Source: an uncultured Bacilli bacterium
GTDB taxonomy: Bacteria; Bacillota_I; Bacilli_A; ML615J-28; CAG-313
Direction of reading: 5' to 3'
DNA: 62,015 nt
NCBI GenBank assembly: GCA_934098295.1
Contig: CAKONV010000011.1
Location: forward strand, 1-62,015
Position 1 is the stretch's first letter, and each line of letters begins with the position of its first letter. Under the pieces are notes generated by a model. It was not told the DNA's origin. It was given only the letters and a program-made list of their open reading frames with translations, and searched no databases. A program made the translations under genes and the position numbers. Below are positions 1-8,642 of the stretch, in pieces.

Positions 1-75
1 CTTATTTAAAGGTTAAAAAACACCAACATTATTTAAAGGCTATTCTTTTAAAACCCCCAACTTATTTAAAGGACC
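1..75. repeat. Three copies of an 11-bp motif at the window edge
   Basis: The motif ttatttaaagg occurs at 2-12, 29-39 and 62-72. The second and third copies are preceded by similar text (caccaaca and ccccaac), so the repeat unit is longer than the core and the period is 27-33 bp. It lies downstream of the PHP-phosphatase gene and may continue beyond the window. No open frame covers it and the spacing is irregular, so it does not look like a CRISPR array. Confidence 0.6.
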
Positions 76-79
76 CTTT

Positions 80-913
80 TTAGTCTTTAAAAAGATACTT
101 TTTTATATTCAAATTAAGTTCTTCTGCCATTTTATAAGCCATTATAGTAGCATCATCATGGATATATAAAGGATCATGGGCATCATCATTAATCATAATT
201 TTTGCATTCATTGATTTCGCTAATTTAAAAAACTCAATTTTTGGATATGCATAATCATGGATGACAGCGGCTGAATCATTATTTTTAATAACATTATATT
301 TTCCTTTTTTCTCACAGTTTCTTATTCCATTCGCATTAAGTTCTAATATAACATTATTTTTATTAGCAGCATTGATTATGCGTTTTGATATAGAAATAGT
401 ATGTTCATCCCATTTGTTGTATCCCCAAAAAAATAAGTCAGGGTGTGCTAAAATTTTAAAATATCCCAAACCTAAGGCTATTTCAATTTCTTCAGCATAC
501 TTTTTTATATGTTCTAAATTTAGTGGTGAATAAACAGAAATATAACTTCCTTGGTAAGTGATATAATGCTGTCCTAAAACTAAATAATCAAGTTCAGAAA
601 CTAGTTTCGGATAATAATCTAAAAGTTCATCAAAATATTCAATTTCAACCGCTTTATAGATTTTAATTTTTGATTTATATTTAATAATATTTTCATTTAA
701 AGAAGGTAAATAATATTTTACATAGTCTTCTTCACTCATTCTTAGCGAATAAATAGCATCTGATAAAATTTTTGGAAATGGAAAATGATCGGAAAAACCT
801 AATTCTTCATATCCTAAATCTATAGCTCTTTTAATATAATCTTCAATTGTTCCTACAGCGTGTTTGCACAAATATGTGTGCGTATGATAGTTAGTTGTTA
901 TTTTCGTTGTCAT
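80..913 (-). CDS. PHP-domain phosphatase, histidinol-phosphatase (HisJ/HisK) type
   Basis: A 277-residue metal-dependent phosphoesterase of the PHP superfamily. Metal ligands typical of the family are visible: YHTHT with His10 and His12, SDH near residue 43, EIEY near 90, GQH near 116, AHPD near 157 and a late DDAHD motif. Family members of this length are usually annotated as histidinol-phosphatase, but no other histidine gene is nearby, so the substrate is open. I chose the ATG at 913 because AGGAAG lies eight bases upstream; a GTG at 922 is in frame. The start overlaps the end of the preceding Fic-like gene, so the two are probably translated from one message. Confidence 0.8.
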   Translation of the reverse strand: MTTKITTNYHTHTYLCKHAVGTIEDYIKRAIDLGYEELGFSDHFPFPKILSDAIYSLRMSEEDYVKYYLPSLNENIIKYKSKIKIYKAVEIEYFDELLDYYPKLVSELDYLVLGQHYITYQGSYISVYSPLNLEHIKKYAEEIEIALGLGYFKILAHPDLFFWGYNKWDEHTISISKRIINAANKNNVILELNANGIRNCEKKGKYNVIKNNDSAAVIHDYAYPKIEFFKLAKSMNAKIMINDDAHDPLYIHDDATIMAYKMAEELNLNIKKYLFKD

Positions 914-1955
914 TTTTATCACTTCCTATTAGATATTCAAAACTATCAGGGGTAACAATCTTTTGCCAGTGAGCAGACCGTCCTTTGCCTAAGGGAATAA
1001 TATATTTTTTTTCTTTTAATTCGTTTAAAACGCGTACAATGGTCGATAAACTTACATCAGGATATAAATTACTGACATCTTCTTTTGAAAAAATGGTTGG
1101 TAAATCTTCCATAATTGTTTTTTTAATATAATCGCTTTTTCGAGCTCTTCTTTGTAGTGTCTTGGTGTTAATAATTTTTAAAAGTTCGGAATATGCTTCT
1201 AAAATAATTTTCAAAGTTAGCCTTACAAGTCCTGTAAAAAAGATTGTTCCTTGATCATAGTTTACACTACCTCTAGCTATTTCAGCATCAAATTCCTTTT
1301 GGTATTGTTCAAAAATAGAAAAGAAACTAACATATTTAAAGGCTAAAACTTGCGATTTTAATAGCATATAGAAATATAAAATATAAGTAGCCAAATTATT
1401 ACATTCTGAATAGGGCTTCATATTATATGTTTCCATTACCGCAATACAACTTAAAAAAATTGATTCATATTTTTCTTGTTTTGAAAATAAATCAAGTTCA
1501 TCTAAAAGATTATTAAAAACATAACGAACACTTTTTTTGTTAGGGCCTTGTAATCTAAAGTCTTCAGTAACAAATTTTATATTTTTTCCAGTAAAGCCTT
1601 TTAATAAATCGAGGATATCACTACTATTAATGGGAAGATTGTTATCATAAGCACCTACATACATTTTTTCAACCATTTTTTTAATAGTTACTACTCTTTT
1701 TTCATTAACGCTTCGAGGCAATGAATTTTTATTTATCAATAGTTGTAATCTTGATTCCGTTAAATTCATTTTCAAAAGATATTTTGTTAAATAATAGGTA
1801 TCAACTTCAATATTTTTGTTAATTAAAATATTGTTTTGTTCTTCTAATTGGCGTAAAAATTCTTTATTTTGGCCAATATATCGGTATACCCTTATATATT
1901 CAATAAATAAATCATGGGGGATTTGATAATTATCTAATGTTGTATAAGCGCTCAT
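891..1955 (-). CDS. Degenerate Fic-like protein with C-terminal winged helix
   Basis: A 354-residue protein whose layout resembles Fic-family AMP-transferases: a helical N-terminal half, a region where the Fic motif belongs, and a C-terminal winged helix-turn-helix at about 275-335 (FSKEDVSNLYPDVSLSTIVR, ending KGRSAHW). The expected active loop HPFx(D/E)GNGRxxR is replaced by KPYSECNNLATY at 180-191, so the catalytic His and both Arg are gone. If the assignment is right the protein cannot do normal Fic chemistry and may act through its DNA-binding-like C-terminus. The assignment rests on pattern resemblance only. It sits between the PAP2 gene (stop three bases upstream of its start, GGAG ribosome site) and the PHP gene. 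Confidence 0.5.
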   Translation of the reverse strand: MSAYTTLDNYQIPHDLFIEYIRVYRYIGQNKEFLRQLEEQNNILINKNIEVDTYYLTKYLLKMNLTESRLQLLINKNSLPRSVNEKRVVTIKKMVEKMYVGAYDNNLPINSSDILDLLKGFTGKNIKFVTEDFRLQGPNKKSVRYVFNNLLDELDLFSKQEKYESIFLSCIAVMETYNMKPYSECNNLATYILYFYMLLKSQVLAFKYVSFFSIFEQYQKEFDAEIARGSVNYDQGTIFFTGLVRLTLKIILEAYSELLKIINTKTLQRRARKSDYIKKTIMEDLPTIFSKEDVSNLYPDVSLSTIVRVLNELKEKKYIIPLGKGRSAHWQKIVTPDSFEYLIGSDKNDNENNN

Positions 1956-1958
1956 AAA

Positions 1959-2885
1959 CTACTCCAATCCTTTAATTTTATTAAATAAAAAGGGAACAAA
2001 AGTTATACCAACTATAACTAATAAAAAGTGAGTTATAAGATTACTAAAATTACAAATGACTTTGTTACTAGTAATAAAATCAGCGTGATTTATTAAATGA
2101 ATAATTAGGTAGAAAAAACCGACAATACTAATGCCTACCAAATATCTTAAAATTCTTTTTTTATGATCTTTGGTATCTTTGAAATTAACATATTTTTTTT
2201 CTAAAATAAAAGCTAGAGGTGAAGCTAAAAGCATTCCCATTCCTTTATATAAATCTTTAGATGAGGCGCCATTAAAAATAAGAAAAGGTATAAATAAAAT
2301 GATTGTTAAAATAATTATTAATAATCGATGTGAGGAAAATTTATTCCATAAAATATGCAAAACAATGGTTGTTAGCATACCAAGAATGGTTCCTCCAATC
2401 ACATCAAGTGGGAAATGAACACCTAAGTATAATCTCGATAGGCCTACAAGAATTAAGATTACAATTGACAGAATGCGCAATATTTTATTTTTAAAATTTA
2501 TCCAAACCGTAGTTGTTAAAAAACTTGTATTTTGAGCATGGCCACTAGGAAATGAGGATCCAGTTGCCGAATCACTTAATTTCGAATTTTTTAATACTCG
2601 TAACTCTTCTTTTCCCATATATTCAAAAGGACGTTTGGCGTTAAAAATTGATTTTAAAGAATTATTAAAACAAATATTAGCAAAGGCAATAAAAACTATT
2701 TCTTTACCTTTCTCTTTACTGATACACCAATAAATAATAGTTACAAAAATTAATATACCAATACTAGCTCCAAGTTCAGAAATTGCAAAAAAGAAATAAT
2801 TAAAAAAATTATTAGTAAACTGGTGAAGCCAATTCAAAATACTCCATTCAAAAGAAAAGCGAATGATATCTAAAGCCCAAATCAT
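1959..2885 (-). CDS. PAP2-family membrane phosphatase
   Basis: A 308-residue polytopic membrane protein with the three PAP2 signatures: K78-x6-RP, PSGH at 113-116 and SR-x5-H-x3-D at 150-161. Family members dephosphorylate lipid phosphates such as undecaprenyl pyrophosphate or phosphatidic acid on the outer face of the membrane. At least six hydrophobic segments are present; the last three, past residue 185, extend beyond the core domain. Its ATG overlaps the stop of rluB (ATGA) and AAGGAG precedes it, so it is coupled to that gene. The actual lipid substrate cannot be read from the sequence. Confidence 0.85.
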   Translation of the reverse strand: MIWALDIIRFSFEWSILNWLHQFTNNFFNYFFFAISELGASIGILIFVTIIYWCISKEKGKEIVFIAFANICFNNSLKSIFNAKRPFEYMGKEELRVLKNSKLSDSATGSSFPSGHAQNTSFLTTTVWINFKNKILRILSIVILILVGLSRLYLGVHFPLDVIGGTILGMLTTIVLHILWNKFSSHRLLIIILTIILFIPFLIFNGASSKDLYKGMGMLLASPLAFILEKKYVNFKDTKDHKKRILRYLVGISIVGFFYLIIHLINHADFITSNKVICNFSNLITHFLLVIVGITFVPFLFNKIKGLE

Positions 2886-3628
2886 ATTTTTAACTCCTTA
2901 TCTTTTAAAGATAATTCATATAAGATTTTGACATCTTTTATTGGAAGTTTATATAATTCACCTTCTCTTAAATTGTCGATTGTAATATGCCCAAAACGAA
3001 CTCTAGTTAGTTTTTTAACTTCATGGCCAACAGAAATAAACATTTTTTTAATTTGATGGTATAGGCCTTGAGTTATCGTAATTCTAACAAGTGATGAATT
3101 GTTTTTTTCATCAACTGATTCTAAAGAAACAATCGCTGGTAAAGTTTTTTTAGAATCAATTATAACTCCTTCTGATAATTTTTTAATATCGTTGAAAGTA
3201 ATTATACCATGAACTCTCGCTAAATATTCTTTTTCTATACCACTCCTTGGACCTACCATATGATTCATAAAGTCGCCATCATTGGTTAATAATAGGACCC
3301 CTTTAGTATCCGAATCAAGTCTACCAACAGGATAAACATGTTGTTTAAGGGCTTCTTCTGGTAATATGTCAAGAATTGTTCTTCTTTTTTTGGGATCATC
3401 AACCGTACAGATTACTCCTCTTGGTTTATTAATTACGTAATAAGCTTTAGTTAAAGTAGGCAAAGGTTTATTGTCGACTAAAATAAAATCGCTGTTTTTA
3501 ACTTTAGTGCCAAGAACGGAAACAATTTCACCATTAACTTTTACTCTACCACTTAATATTAATTCTTCGGCTTTTCTTCTGCTTGCAAGTCCAGAGGCAG
3601 CTATTCTTTTTTGTAATCTTTCTTCCAT
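2882..3628 (-). CDS. rluB: Pseudouridine synthase, RsuA/RluB family
   Basis: A 248-residue enzyme that isomerises uridine in rRNA; RluB modifies 23S rRNA helix 89. An S4 RNA-binding domain fills residues 1-60 (LQKRIAASGLASRRKAEELI) and the catalytic domain holds the family motif GRLDSDTKGVLLLTNDGD with the catalytic Asp. I chose the ATG at 3628, with AGAAAGG upstream; a longer frame to 3709 would add 27 AT-rich, unconserved residues and run across the promoter. It follows spmB as in Bacillus subtilis, but here a terminator and a promoter separate them. Confidence 0.9.
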   Translation of the reverse strand: MEERLQKRIAASGLASRRKAEELILSGRVKVNGEIVSVLGTKVKNSDFILVDNKPLPTLTKAYYVINKPRGVICTVDDPKKRRTILDILPEEALKQHVYPVGRLDSDTKGVLLLTNDGDFMNHMVGPRSGIEKEYLARVHGIITFNDIKKLSEGVIIDSKKTLPAIVSLESVDEKNNSSLVRITITQGLYHQIKKMFISVGHEVKKLTRVRFGHITIDNLREGELYKLPIKDVKILYELSLKDKELKI

Positions 3629-3692
3629 ATCTATCAGCCTTTCTAAAAAATATTGTAATTTAAACTTACAAAACTTATTTAAAATCACATAT

Positions 3693-3721
3693 ATTATACT
3701 AAATTTCAAGAAAATTTACAA
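3693..3721 (-). promoter_or_regulatory. Sigma-A-type promoter of rluB
   Basis: Read on the minus strand: -35 TTGTAA (3716-3721), 17-base spacer, -10 TATAAT (3693-3698). It lies between the spmB terminator and the rluB start and makes rluB-PAP2-Fic-like-PHP a separate unit. Confidence 0.65.
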
Positions 3722-3740
3722 GAAAATGGAAAATCAAAAG

Positions 3741-3778
3741 AAAAACTAGATACTATTTTTAAAACTAGTATCTAGTTT
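3741..3778 (-). terminator. Rho-independent terminator after spmB
   Basis: A 13-bp perfect stem (AAACTAGATACTA with its complement, 3743-3755 and 3766-3778) with a 10-base loop, followed on the minus strand by TTTTTC. The upstream arm overlaps the spmB stop codon. Confidence 0.85.
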
Positions 3779-4268
3779 AAATGAAAAGCCAAAGATAAAT
3801 AAATATGACAATCAAGAAAGTCAATAAATCGGTTAATAAGCCCGCAGCTAAAGCGTATTTAGTTTTTGTTATTTGAATACTTGAAAAATATATAGTTAAA
3901 ATATATAAAGTTGTATCACTACATCCTTGAATAATTGAAGACAATTTTCCAAGACTACTATCTACACCATATTTTTTATAAATGTCAATCATAATAACTA
4001 AAGAACTTGATGAAGATAGAGGCTTTAATCCCGCTTGAACTATAATTTCAGGAACAATTGGCAAATGAATTTTAGATGATAGAAAATCAATTATGCCACT
4101 CTTATTAAAAACTTCAATGGCGAATACTAAAGCCAAAAGATTAGGAAAAATATCTAACAGAATGGTAAAATTCTTTTTTACACCCTTTTGAAAACTATCA
4201 AAACAATTGACTTTATGTAAAATACCACTAAAAATAATAATTAAAATATAAATACTTATAACAATCAT
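3777..4268 (-). CDS. spmB: Spore maturation protein B (SpmB), nucleoside-recognition/Gate domain
   Basis: A 163-residue membrane protein with about four hydrophobic segments and the Gate-domain pattern LVFAIEVFNKSGIIDFLS, followed by QAGLKPLSSSSSLVIMIDIY, typical of SpmB. In Bacillus SpmA and SpmB are needed for spore-core dehydration. Its start overlaps the spmA stop (ATGA), and the order dacB-spmA-spmB matches Bacillus. Non-sporulating bacteria also carry SpmAB-like pairs, so sporulation does not follow from this gene alone. Confidence 0.85.
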   Translation of the reverse strand: MIVISIYILIIIFSGILHKVNCFDSFQKGVKKNFTILLDIFPNLLALVFAIEVFNKSGIIDFLSSKIHLPIVPEIIVQAGLKPLSSSSSLVIMIDIYKKYGVDSSLGKLSSIIQGCSDTTLYILTIYFSSIQITKTKYALAAGLLTDLLTFLIVIFIYLWLFI

Positions 4269-4843
4269 TTATTTGAACACCTATAAAAAAGTCGATCTAA
4301 TACTACCGCAATAAAAGTAGACAAAGTTGTAGAAAGAATCATTAAGGCAATTAAATTAATATCTGTTTTTCCATTATATAATGTCCTTAAACTGATTATC
4401 GTAGTAGGAATAATAGTTAAAGAACTGCTATTAATTAAACACATTGTAATCATTGATCTTGTTGCGGTGTCCTTATAGGGATTATCTTTTTGCATTTCTT
4501 TGAAAGCCATAATCCCAAGAGGTGTGGCAGCAGATCCTAAGCCTAGTAAGTTAGCTACCATATTTGAGCATAAATATTGGTAAGCTAAAGAGTCTAATGC
4601 TAATTCAGGATAAAGAAAGTGAATCGGCTTTTTTAATATTTTTGATGTTTTATTGATTAATGATGAGTCAATAGCTATTTCAAAAATACCACTCCAGAAT
4701 AGTAATAGTACACCTATTTGTAAAAACATTTCCCAAGCTTTTAATGCCGAAGATAACATGACATCACCTAATGTCGTTATATCTCCAAAGAATATCGAAA
4801 ATATAATACTGACAATTAATAAATAACTCCAAATCTTATTCAT
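4265..4843 (-). CDS. spmA: Spore maturation protein A (SpmA)
   Basis: A 192-residue membrane protein of the Gate/nucleoside-recognition family. SpmA-type features are the N-terminal hydrophobic helix, the LGLGSAATPLGIMAFKEMQK segment and MITMCLINSSSLTIIPTTII. The partner SpmB follows directly. I chose the ATG at 4843, with AGGAAGG a few bases upstream; it overlaps the last eight bases of dacB, which indicates translational coupling. The upstream in-frame codon at 4864 has no better ribosome site. Confidence 0.85.
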   Translation of the reverse strand: MNKIWSYLLIVSIIFSIFFGDITTLGDVMLSSALKAWEMFLQIGVLLLFWSGIFEIAIDSSLINKTSKILKKPIHFLYPELALDSLAYQYLCSNMVANLLGLGSAATPLGIMAFKEMQKDNPYKDTATRSMITMCLINSSSLTIIPTTIISLRTLYNGKTDINLIALMILSTTLSTFIAVVLDRLFYRCSNK

Positions 4844-5750
4844 CGTTTTCCTTCCTGTGAGCAATCGAAATTTTTTTAGTAAGATATTTACTCACTTGAT
4901 TGCTCCTACGAAGCCTTATTTTCTCAAACCCATAAGAACTAAGGTTTTTATGTAATTCCCAATCACTATAAGCATCTAAAGTTACCACAACAACTTGATT
5001 ATTATCTTCTTCAAAAACAGTTACTAAAGTTCTACCAGCTTTTTTAGTATATCCAGTTTTGCCACCAATAGCATTACTGCTATTGAATAGTAATCGATGT
5101 TTATTATGAAAGTAAAAACTTTTATTACTATAACTTTTGTCTTGAAATTTTTTTTGACCTATTATTTTTTTAAATGTTTCATTTTTCATACCTTTGCAAA
5201 CGAGTAGCCCCATATCATAAGCAGTAACATAATTTTCATTTTCACTATCTAAACCATGAGGATTATTAAAATAAGAATTTTTCATGCCAATAAGTTTCGC
5301 GGTATCATTCATAATCATCATAAAATCTTCTAAATTATTATCATAATGAAGAGCTAGTGCTAAAGCGGCATCATTACCACTACATAACATCATCCCATAT
5401 AAGAGCATTTCAACGCTAAGGCAATCCCCTTCTTCAAGATAAATCCTAGAACCTTCAACATTAATCATTTCTTTTGTGATTATTACATAGTCATCCAATT
5501 TATATAATTGTAAACAGACATATAAAGTTAAGAGTTTTGTGATTGATGCTGGTAAATGAGGAGTATTAGCAAAATAATCAAATAAGACTTCTTCAGTATT
5601 AACATCCATAACAACACAACTTTTAGAAGTGTTTTTTATGCTAGTACCAATTGTCATTATTTCTTCTTGATTGCTTTTTGATTTTGTCGCTAATCCCAAC
5701 ATAAGTATTAAAATTGTAATAATAAAAACGACAAGAAAACGTCTTTTCAT
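4836..5750 (-). CDS. dacB: D-alanyl-D-alanine carboxypeptidase, sporulation-type DacB/DacF
   Basis: A 304-residue penicillin-binding protein of family S11 that trims the terminal D-Ala from peptidoglycan stem peptides. An N-terminal membrane or signal helix (RRFLVVFIITILILMLGL) precedes the catalytic motifs SITK (Ser69, Lys72), SGN near 128 and KTG in GGKTGYTKKAG. It is shorter than housekeeping DacA because little follows the KTG motif (about 75 residues). The ATG at 5750 is chosen because GGTGA sits upstream; a TTG at 5765 is in frame. The neighbours spmA, spmB and rluB are as in Bacillus, which supports the sporulation paralogue, but a vegetative role is equally possible. Confidence 0.8.
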   Translation of the reverse strand: MKRRFLVVFIITILILMLGLATKSKSNQEEIMTIGTSIKNTSKSCVVMDVNTEEVLFDYFANTPHLPASITKLLTLYVCLQLYKLDDYVIITKEMINVEGSRIYLEEGDCLSVEMLLYGMMLCSGNDAALALALHYDNNLEDFMMIMNDTAKLIGMKNSYFNNPHGLDSENENYVTAYDMGLLVCKGMKNETFKKIIGQKKFQDKSYSNKSFYFHNKHRLLFNSSNAIGGKTGYTKKAGRTLVTVFEEDNNQVVVVTLDAYSDWELHKNLSSYGFEKIRLRRSNQVSKYLTKKISIAHRKENDE

Positions 5751-5822
5751 CGATTGCATCACCAATTAGATTTTATGATATAAGTAAAACGACTAGAACT
5801 AAAAAAGCAGTAAAAAAGAAAA

Positions 5823-6734
5823 TCATCTCTCTTCTACTGCTAAGAATTTTTCAATTAAAGCATATACTTCATCAATGGTGTTATTAAAATTATTCTCATC
5901 TATTAAAACTGTGCTAGTGTAATTTTTATGATTAAACCATGTAAGTTGTCGTTTAGCATAATTTCTTGATGCTTGTTTTATTTTTAAAATAGCATCAGTA
6001 AGCTCGATGTCACCCCGAAAATAAGGTATTAATTCCTTATAACCAATGGCAGCTATTGAAGTTTTACTAAATAAATTATTAGAAAATAAATATTTTACTT
6101 CATCTAGAAGTCCATCGTTTATCATTTTATCAACTCTTAGATTTATTCTATTATAAAGTTTTTCACGGTCATCGTTTAAAAAAATTACCAAAGCATCATA
6201 AATTAGTTCATTTTTCTTTTGGCCTTTAGTTTGACCTGATTCAAGAATTTCTAAAGCTCTTAGTACGCGTTTTCTATTATTTTGGTGAATGCTGTTAGCC
6301 ATGTTAATATCTAATTTTTCTAGTTGCTCATGCAACTCACTATTAGTATAATTTTGATATTTTTCATCAAAGTTACTGTCATGCGTTTGACCACCAAATT
6401 CATAATTGGATATAACGCTATCTAAATATAGACCGCTACCACCAACTAATAAAGGTACTTTATTTTCGTGCCAAAGCTCTTCAATTTTTTCTCTAACTAT
6501 TTTTTGATAATCAGCGACGCTAAAACAACAAGTTGGTTCAACGATATCAATTAAATGATGTTTTACTAAAGACTGTTCCTCTATATTAGGCTTAGCCGTA
6601 CCAATATCCATTTTTTTATATATTTGATAAGCATCAGCATTAATAATATCAGTTTTAAGTTTTCTTGCTATTTCGATGGAACATTTCGTTTTTCCAACCG
6701 CCGTAGGTCCCGTTATAACGATTACTTTTTTCAT
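5823..6734 (-). CDS. miaA: tRNA dimethylallyltransferase
   Basis: A 303-residue enzyme that transfers dimethylallyl to A37 of tRNAs reading UNN codons. The P-loop GPTAVGKT is at 8-15, followed by DIINADAYQIYKKMDIGTAK and the conserved GGSGLY; the C-terminal YAKRQLTWF motif is typical. Its ATG shares one base with the mutL stop (TAATG). The order mutS-mutL-miaA recurs in many Bacillota. Confidence 0.95.
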   Translation of the reverse strand: MKKVIVITGPTAVGKTKCSIEIARKLKTDIINADAYQIYKKMDIGTAKPNIEEQSLVKHHLIDIVEPTCCFSVADYQKIVREKIEELWHENKVPLLVGGSGLYLDSVISNYEFGGQTHDSNFDEKYQNYTNSELHEQLEKLDINMANSIHQNNRKRVLRALEILESGQTKGQKKNELIYDALVIFLNDDREKLYNRINLRVDKMINDGLLDEVKYLFSNNLFSKTSIAAIGYKELIPYFRGDIELTDAILKIKQASRNYAKRQLTWFNHKNYTSTVLIDENNFNNTIDEVYALIEKFLAVEER

Positions 6735-8641
6735 TAGATTACTCGCTTAAATAATTTTTCGATTTCGTAAGTTGTAAGTTTAACTAGCGTAGGTCTACCA
6801 TGAGGACAAGTGTACGGCATTTTACAAGCATCTAGATTTTCTAATAAACTTTTAACTTCACTTTCTAGAATATGCATATTGGCTTTGATGGATTTTTTAC
6901 ATGCTAAACTTTTAGCAAGCGAATCATACATAACATCAATATCAGCCTTTTGATCATGAATTAAATGATTAATTACATCAGATGTAAATTCAACTTCTAA
7001 GTCCTTAGGAACCCAATTCGGTATATCGCGAACTAAAATTGTAGAACCTCCAAAATCTTCAATAACAAAACCAAGTTCTTGTAAATCGTTTTTCTTTGAC
7101 ATTATTAACGGCATATCAGCAACGCTAAAATCAAGTTTTAAAGGAACCAGTAATTCATAGGTTGAAAAACTTTTATTTAACAAGGCCTTTTTTATTTTCT
7201 CATACATGCATCTTTCCATGGCCGCATGTTGATCAATTAATAATAAATCTTTGTCATCTTCTAATAACAGGTAGGTCATGTGGTATTGGCCAATGTAACG
7301 CAAATTAGAAAATTTTTTCTCATTATCACTAATTAATTTATCTTGAATTGCAACTGAAGGTTTAACAATCGGTTCTTCATTAATTCCAAAATTATCAAAA
7401 TTAGTAACTTTTGTTGGTTCATCTTTTAATAAACTATCATCGTTTGATGAATCTAGGCCATCTTCTGTTGCTGGAAATGGTTTTTTTTCTTCATCAAACA
7501 TATTCCATAATTCATCAATATCTTGTTTTTTTACTTCTTCTATTTTTATTTCTTTTTTATTTAAATTGGTTTCTTGAAAGTTATTGATTGTTGTAATGTT
7601 ATTCGGTTGCTTGTTTTTAAAATCGGAAGCTGTTGCATCATACACTAGGGATGTATGGTGCAATAAGTCATAAATTGTTTTAGTAATTAATGATCGTAAG
7701 CTTCCTTCATCGGTAAATCTAATTTCTAATTTAGAAGGATGAACATTAACATCGACAAGTGATGGATCGCAAAAGATTTCTAAAATCGTAATAGGATACT
7801 TACCAATAGGAATAATCGATTTATAAGCATCCGTTACGGCAAATAGCATATTTAAGTTCCTAATAATACGATTATTGATAATAATATTAATAGCATTTTT
7901 ATTAGAACGAAAAACATTATTATCTGTAGTATAACCATTTATTTTGTACAAATCACTACTGTTACTAAAAGATAGTGTATGTCTTGCGACTTCTTTTCCA
8001 TAAGTTGATGCTATTATACTTAGCATTTCCATCGCACCATCAGTTTGGTAAATAATTTTATCATTGTTTATTAAAGTAAAAGCGATATTGGGATTGGCTA
8101 TGGCTAATCGATTTATAATCATGGATATGTGAGAAAGCTCTAAGGCTTCACTTCCTAAATGTTTATACCGTGCAGGAGTATTAAAAAATAAATTAGAAAC
8201 TTCCACTTTCGTACCTTTCGGTAAACTTGTAATGCCTTGATTAATTGTTTTTGCTTCTTTAAATTCGTAGTAATAAGCGCTAGTTCCATCGGTACTAGAT
8301 GTAATTTTCATTATGGATACACTAGCTATTGATGGCAAAGCTTCACCTCTAAATCCTAACGAAGTGATATTGAACAAATCGGCCTTAGTATGAATTTTAC
8401 TTGTGGCATGAGGTAATATGGCAATTGGTATTTGATCTTTGGACATTCCAATACCATTGTCAGTTACCACCATTTTTTTTAATCCACTAGCGGTAAGTTC
8501 AATTTTAATTTTCGTAGCATTGGCATCAATACTATTTTCAACTAATTCTTTTATAACACTAGCTGGTCTTTCTACAACCTCACCTGCGGCGATGAGATTG
8601 GAAATTTCAATAGGTAATTGTTTTATTTCCTGTGAGCTCAT
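6734..8641 (-). CDS. mutL: DNA mismatch repair protein MutL
   Basis: A 635-residue GHKL ATPase that couples MutS mismatch recognition to strand incision. N-terminal motifs are IAAGEVVERPASVIKELVEN, DNGIGM and GFRGEALPSIASV; a low-complexity acidic linker follows at roughly 345-420. The C-terminal domain holds DQHAAMERCMYE, which fits the endonuclease motif DQHAx2Ex4E, and CPHGRP, so this MutL is predicted to nick DNA itself, as expected without MutH. I chose the ATG at 8641, directly after the mutS stop, with GAGG upstream; an ATG at 8659 lies inside mutS. Confidence 0.95.
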   Translation of the reverse strand: MSSQEIKQLPIEISNLIAAGEVVERPASVIKELVENSIDANATKIKIELTASGLKKMVVTDNGIGMSKDQIPIAILPHATSKIHTKADLFNITSLGFRGEALPSIASVSIMKITSSTDGTSAYYYEFKEAKTINQGITSLPKGTKVEVSNLFFNTPARYKHLGSEALELSHISMIINRLAIANPNIAFTLINNDKIIYQTDGAMEMLSIIASTYGKEVARHTLSFSNSSDLYKINGYTTDNNVFRSNKNAINIIINNRIIRNLNMLFAVTDAYKSIIPIGKYPITILEIFCDPSLVDVNVHPSKLEIRFTDEGSLRSLITKTIYDLLHHTSLVYDATASDFKNKQPNNITTINNFQETNLNKKEIKIEEVKKQDIDELWNMFDEEKKPFPATEDGLDSSNDDSLLKDEPTKVTNFDNFGINEEPIVKPSVAIQDKLISDNEKKFSNLRYIGQYHMTYLLLEDDKDLLLIDQHAAMERCMYEKIKKALLNKSFSTYELLVPLKLDFSVADMPLIMSKKNDLQELGFVIEDFGGSTILVRDIPNWVPKDLEVEFTSDVINHLIHDQKADIDVMYDSLAKSLACKKSIKANMHILESEVKSLLENLDACKMPYTCPHGRPTLVKLTTYEIEKLFKRVI

Positions 8642-8642
8642 T

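Noticed and set aside
1..75. CRISPR array
   Set aside because: Repeat core is only 11 bp, spacing varies (27 and 33) and no cas gene is present.
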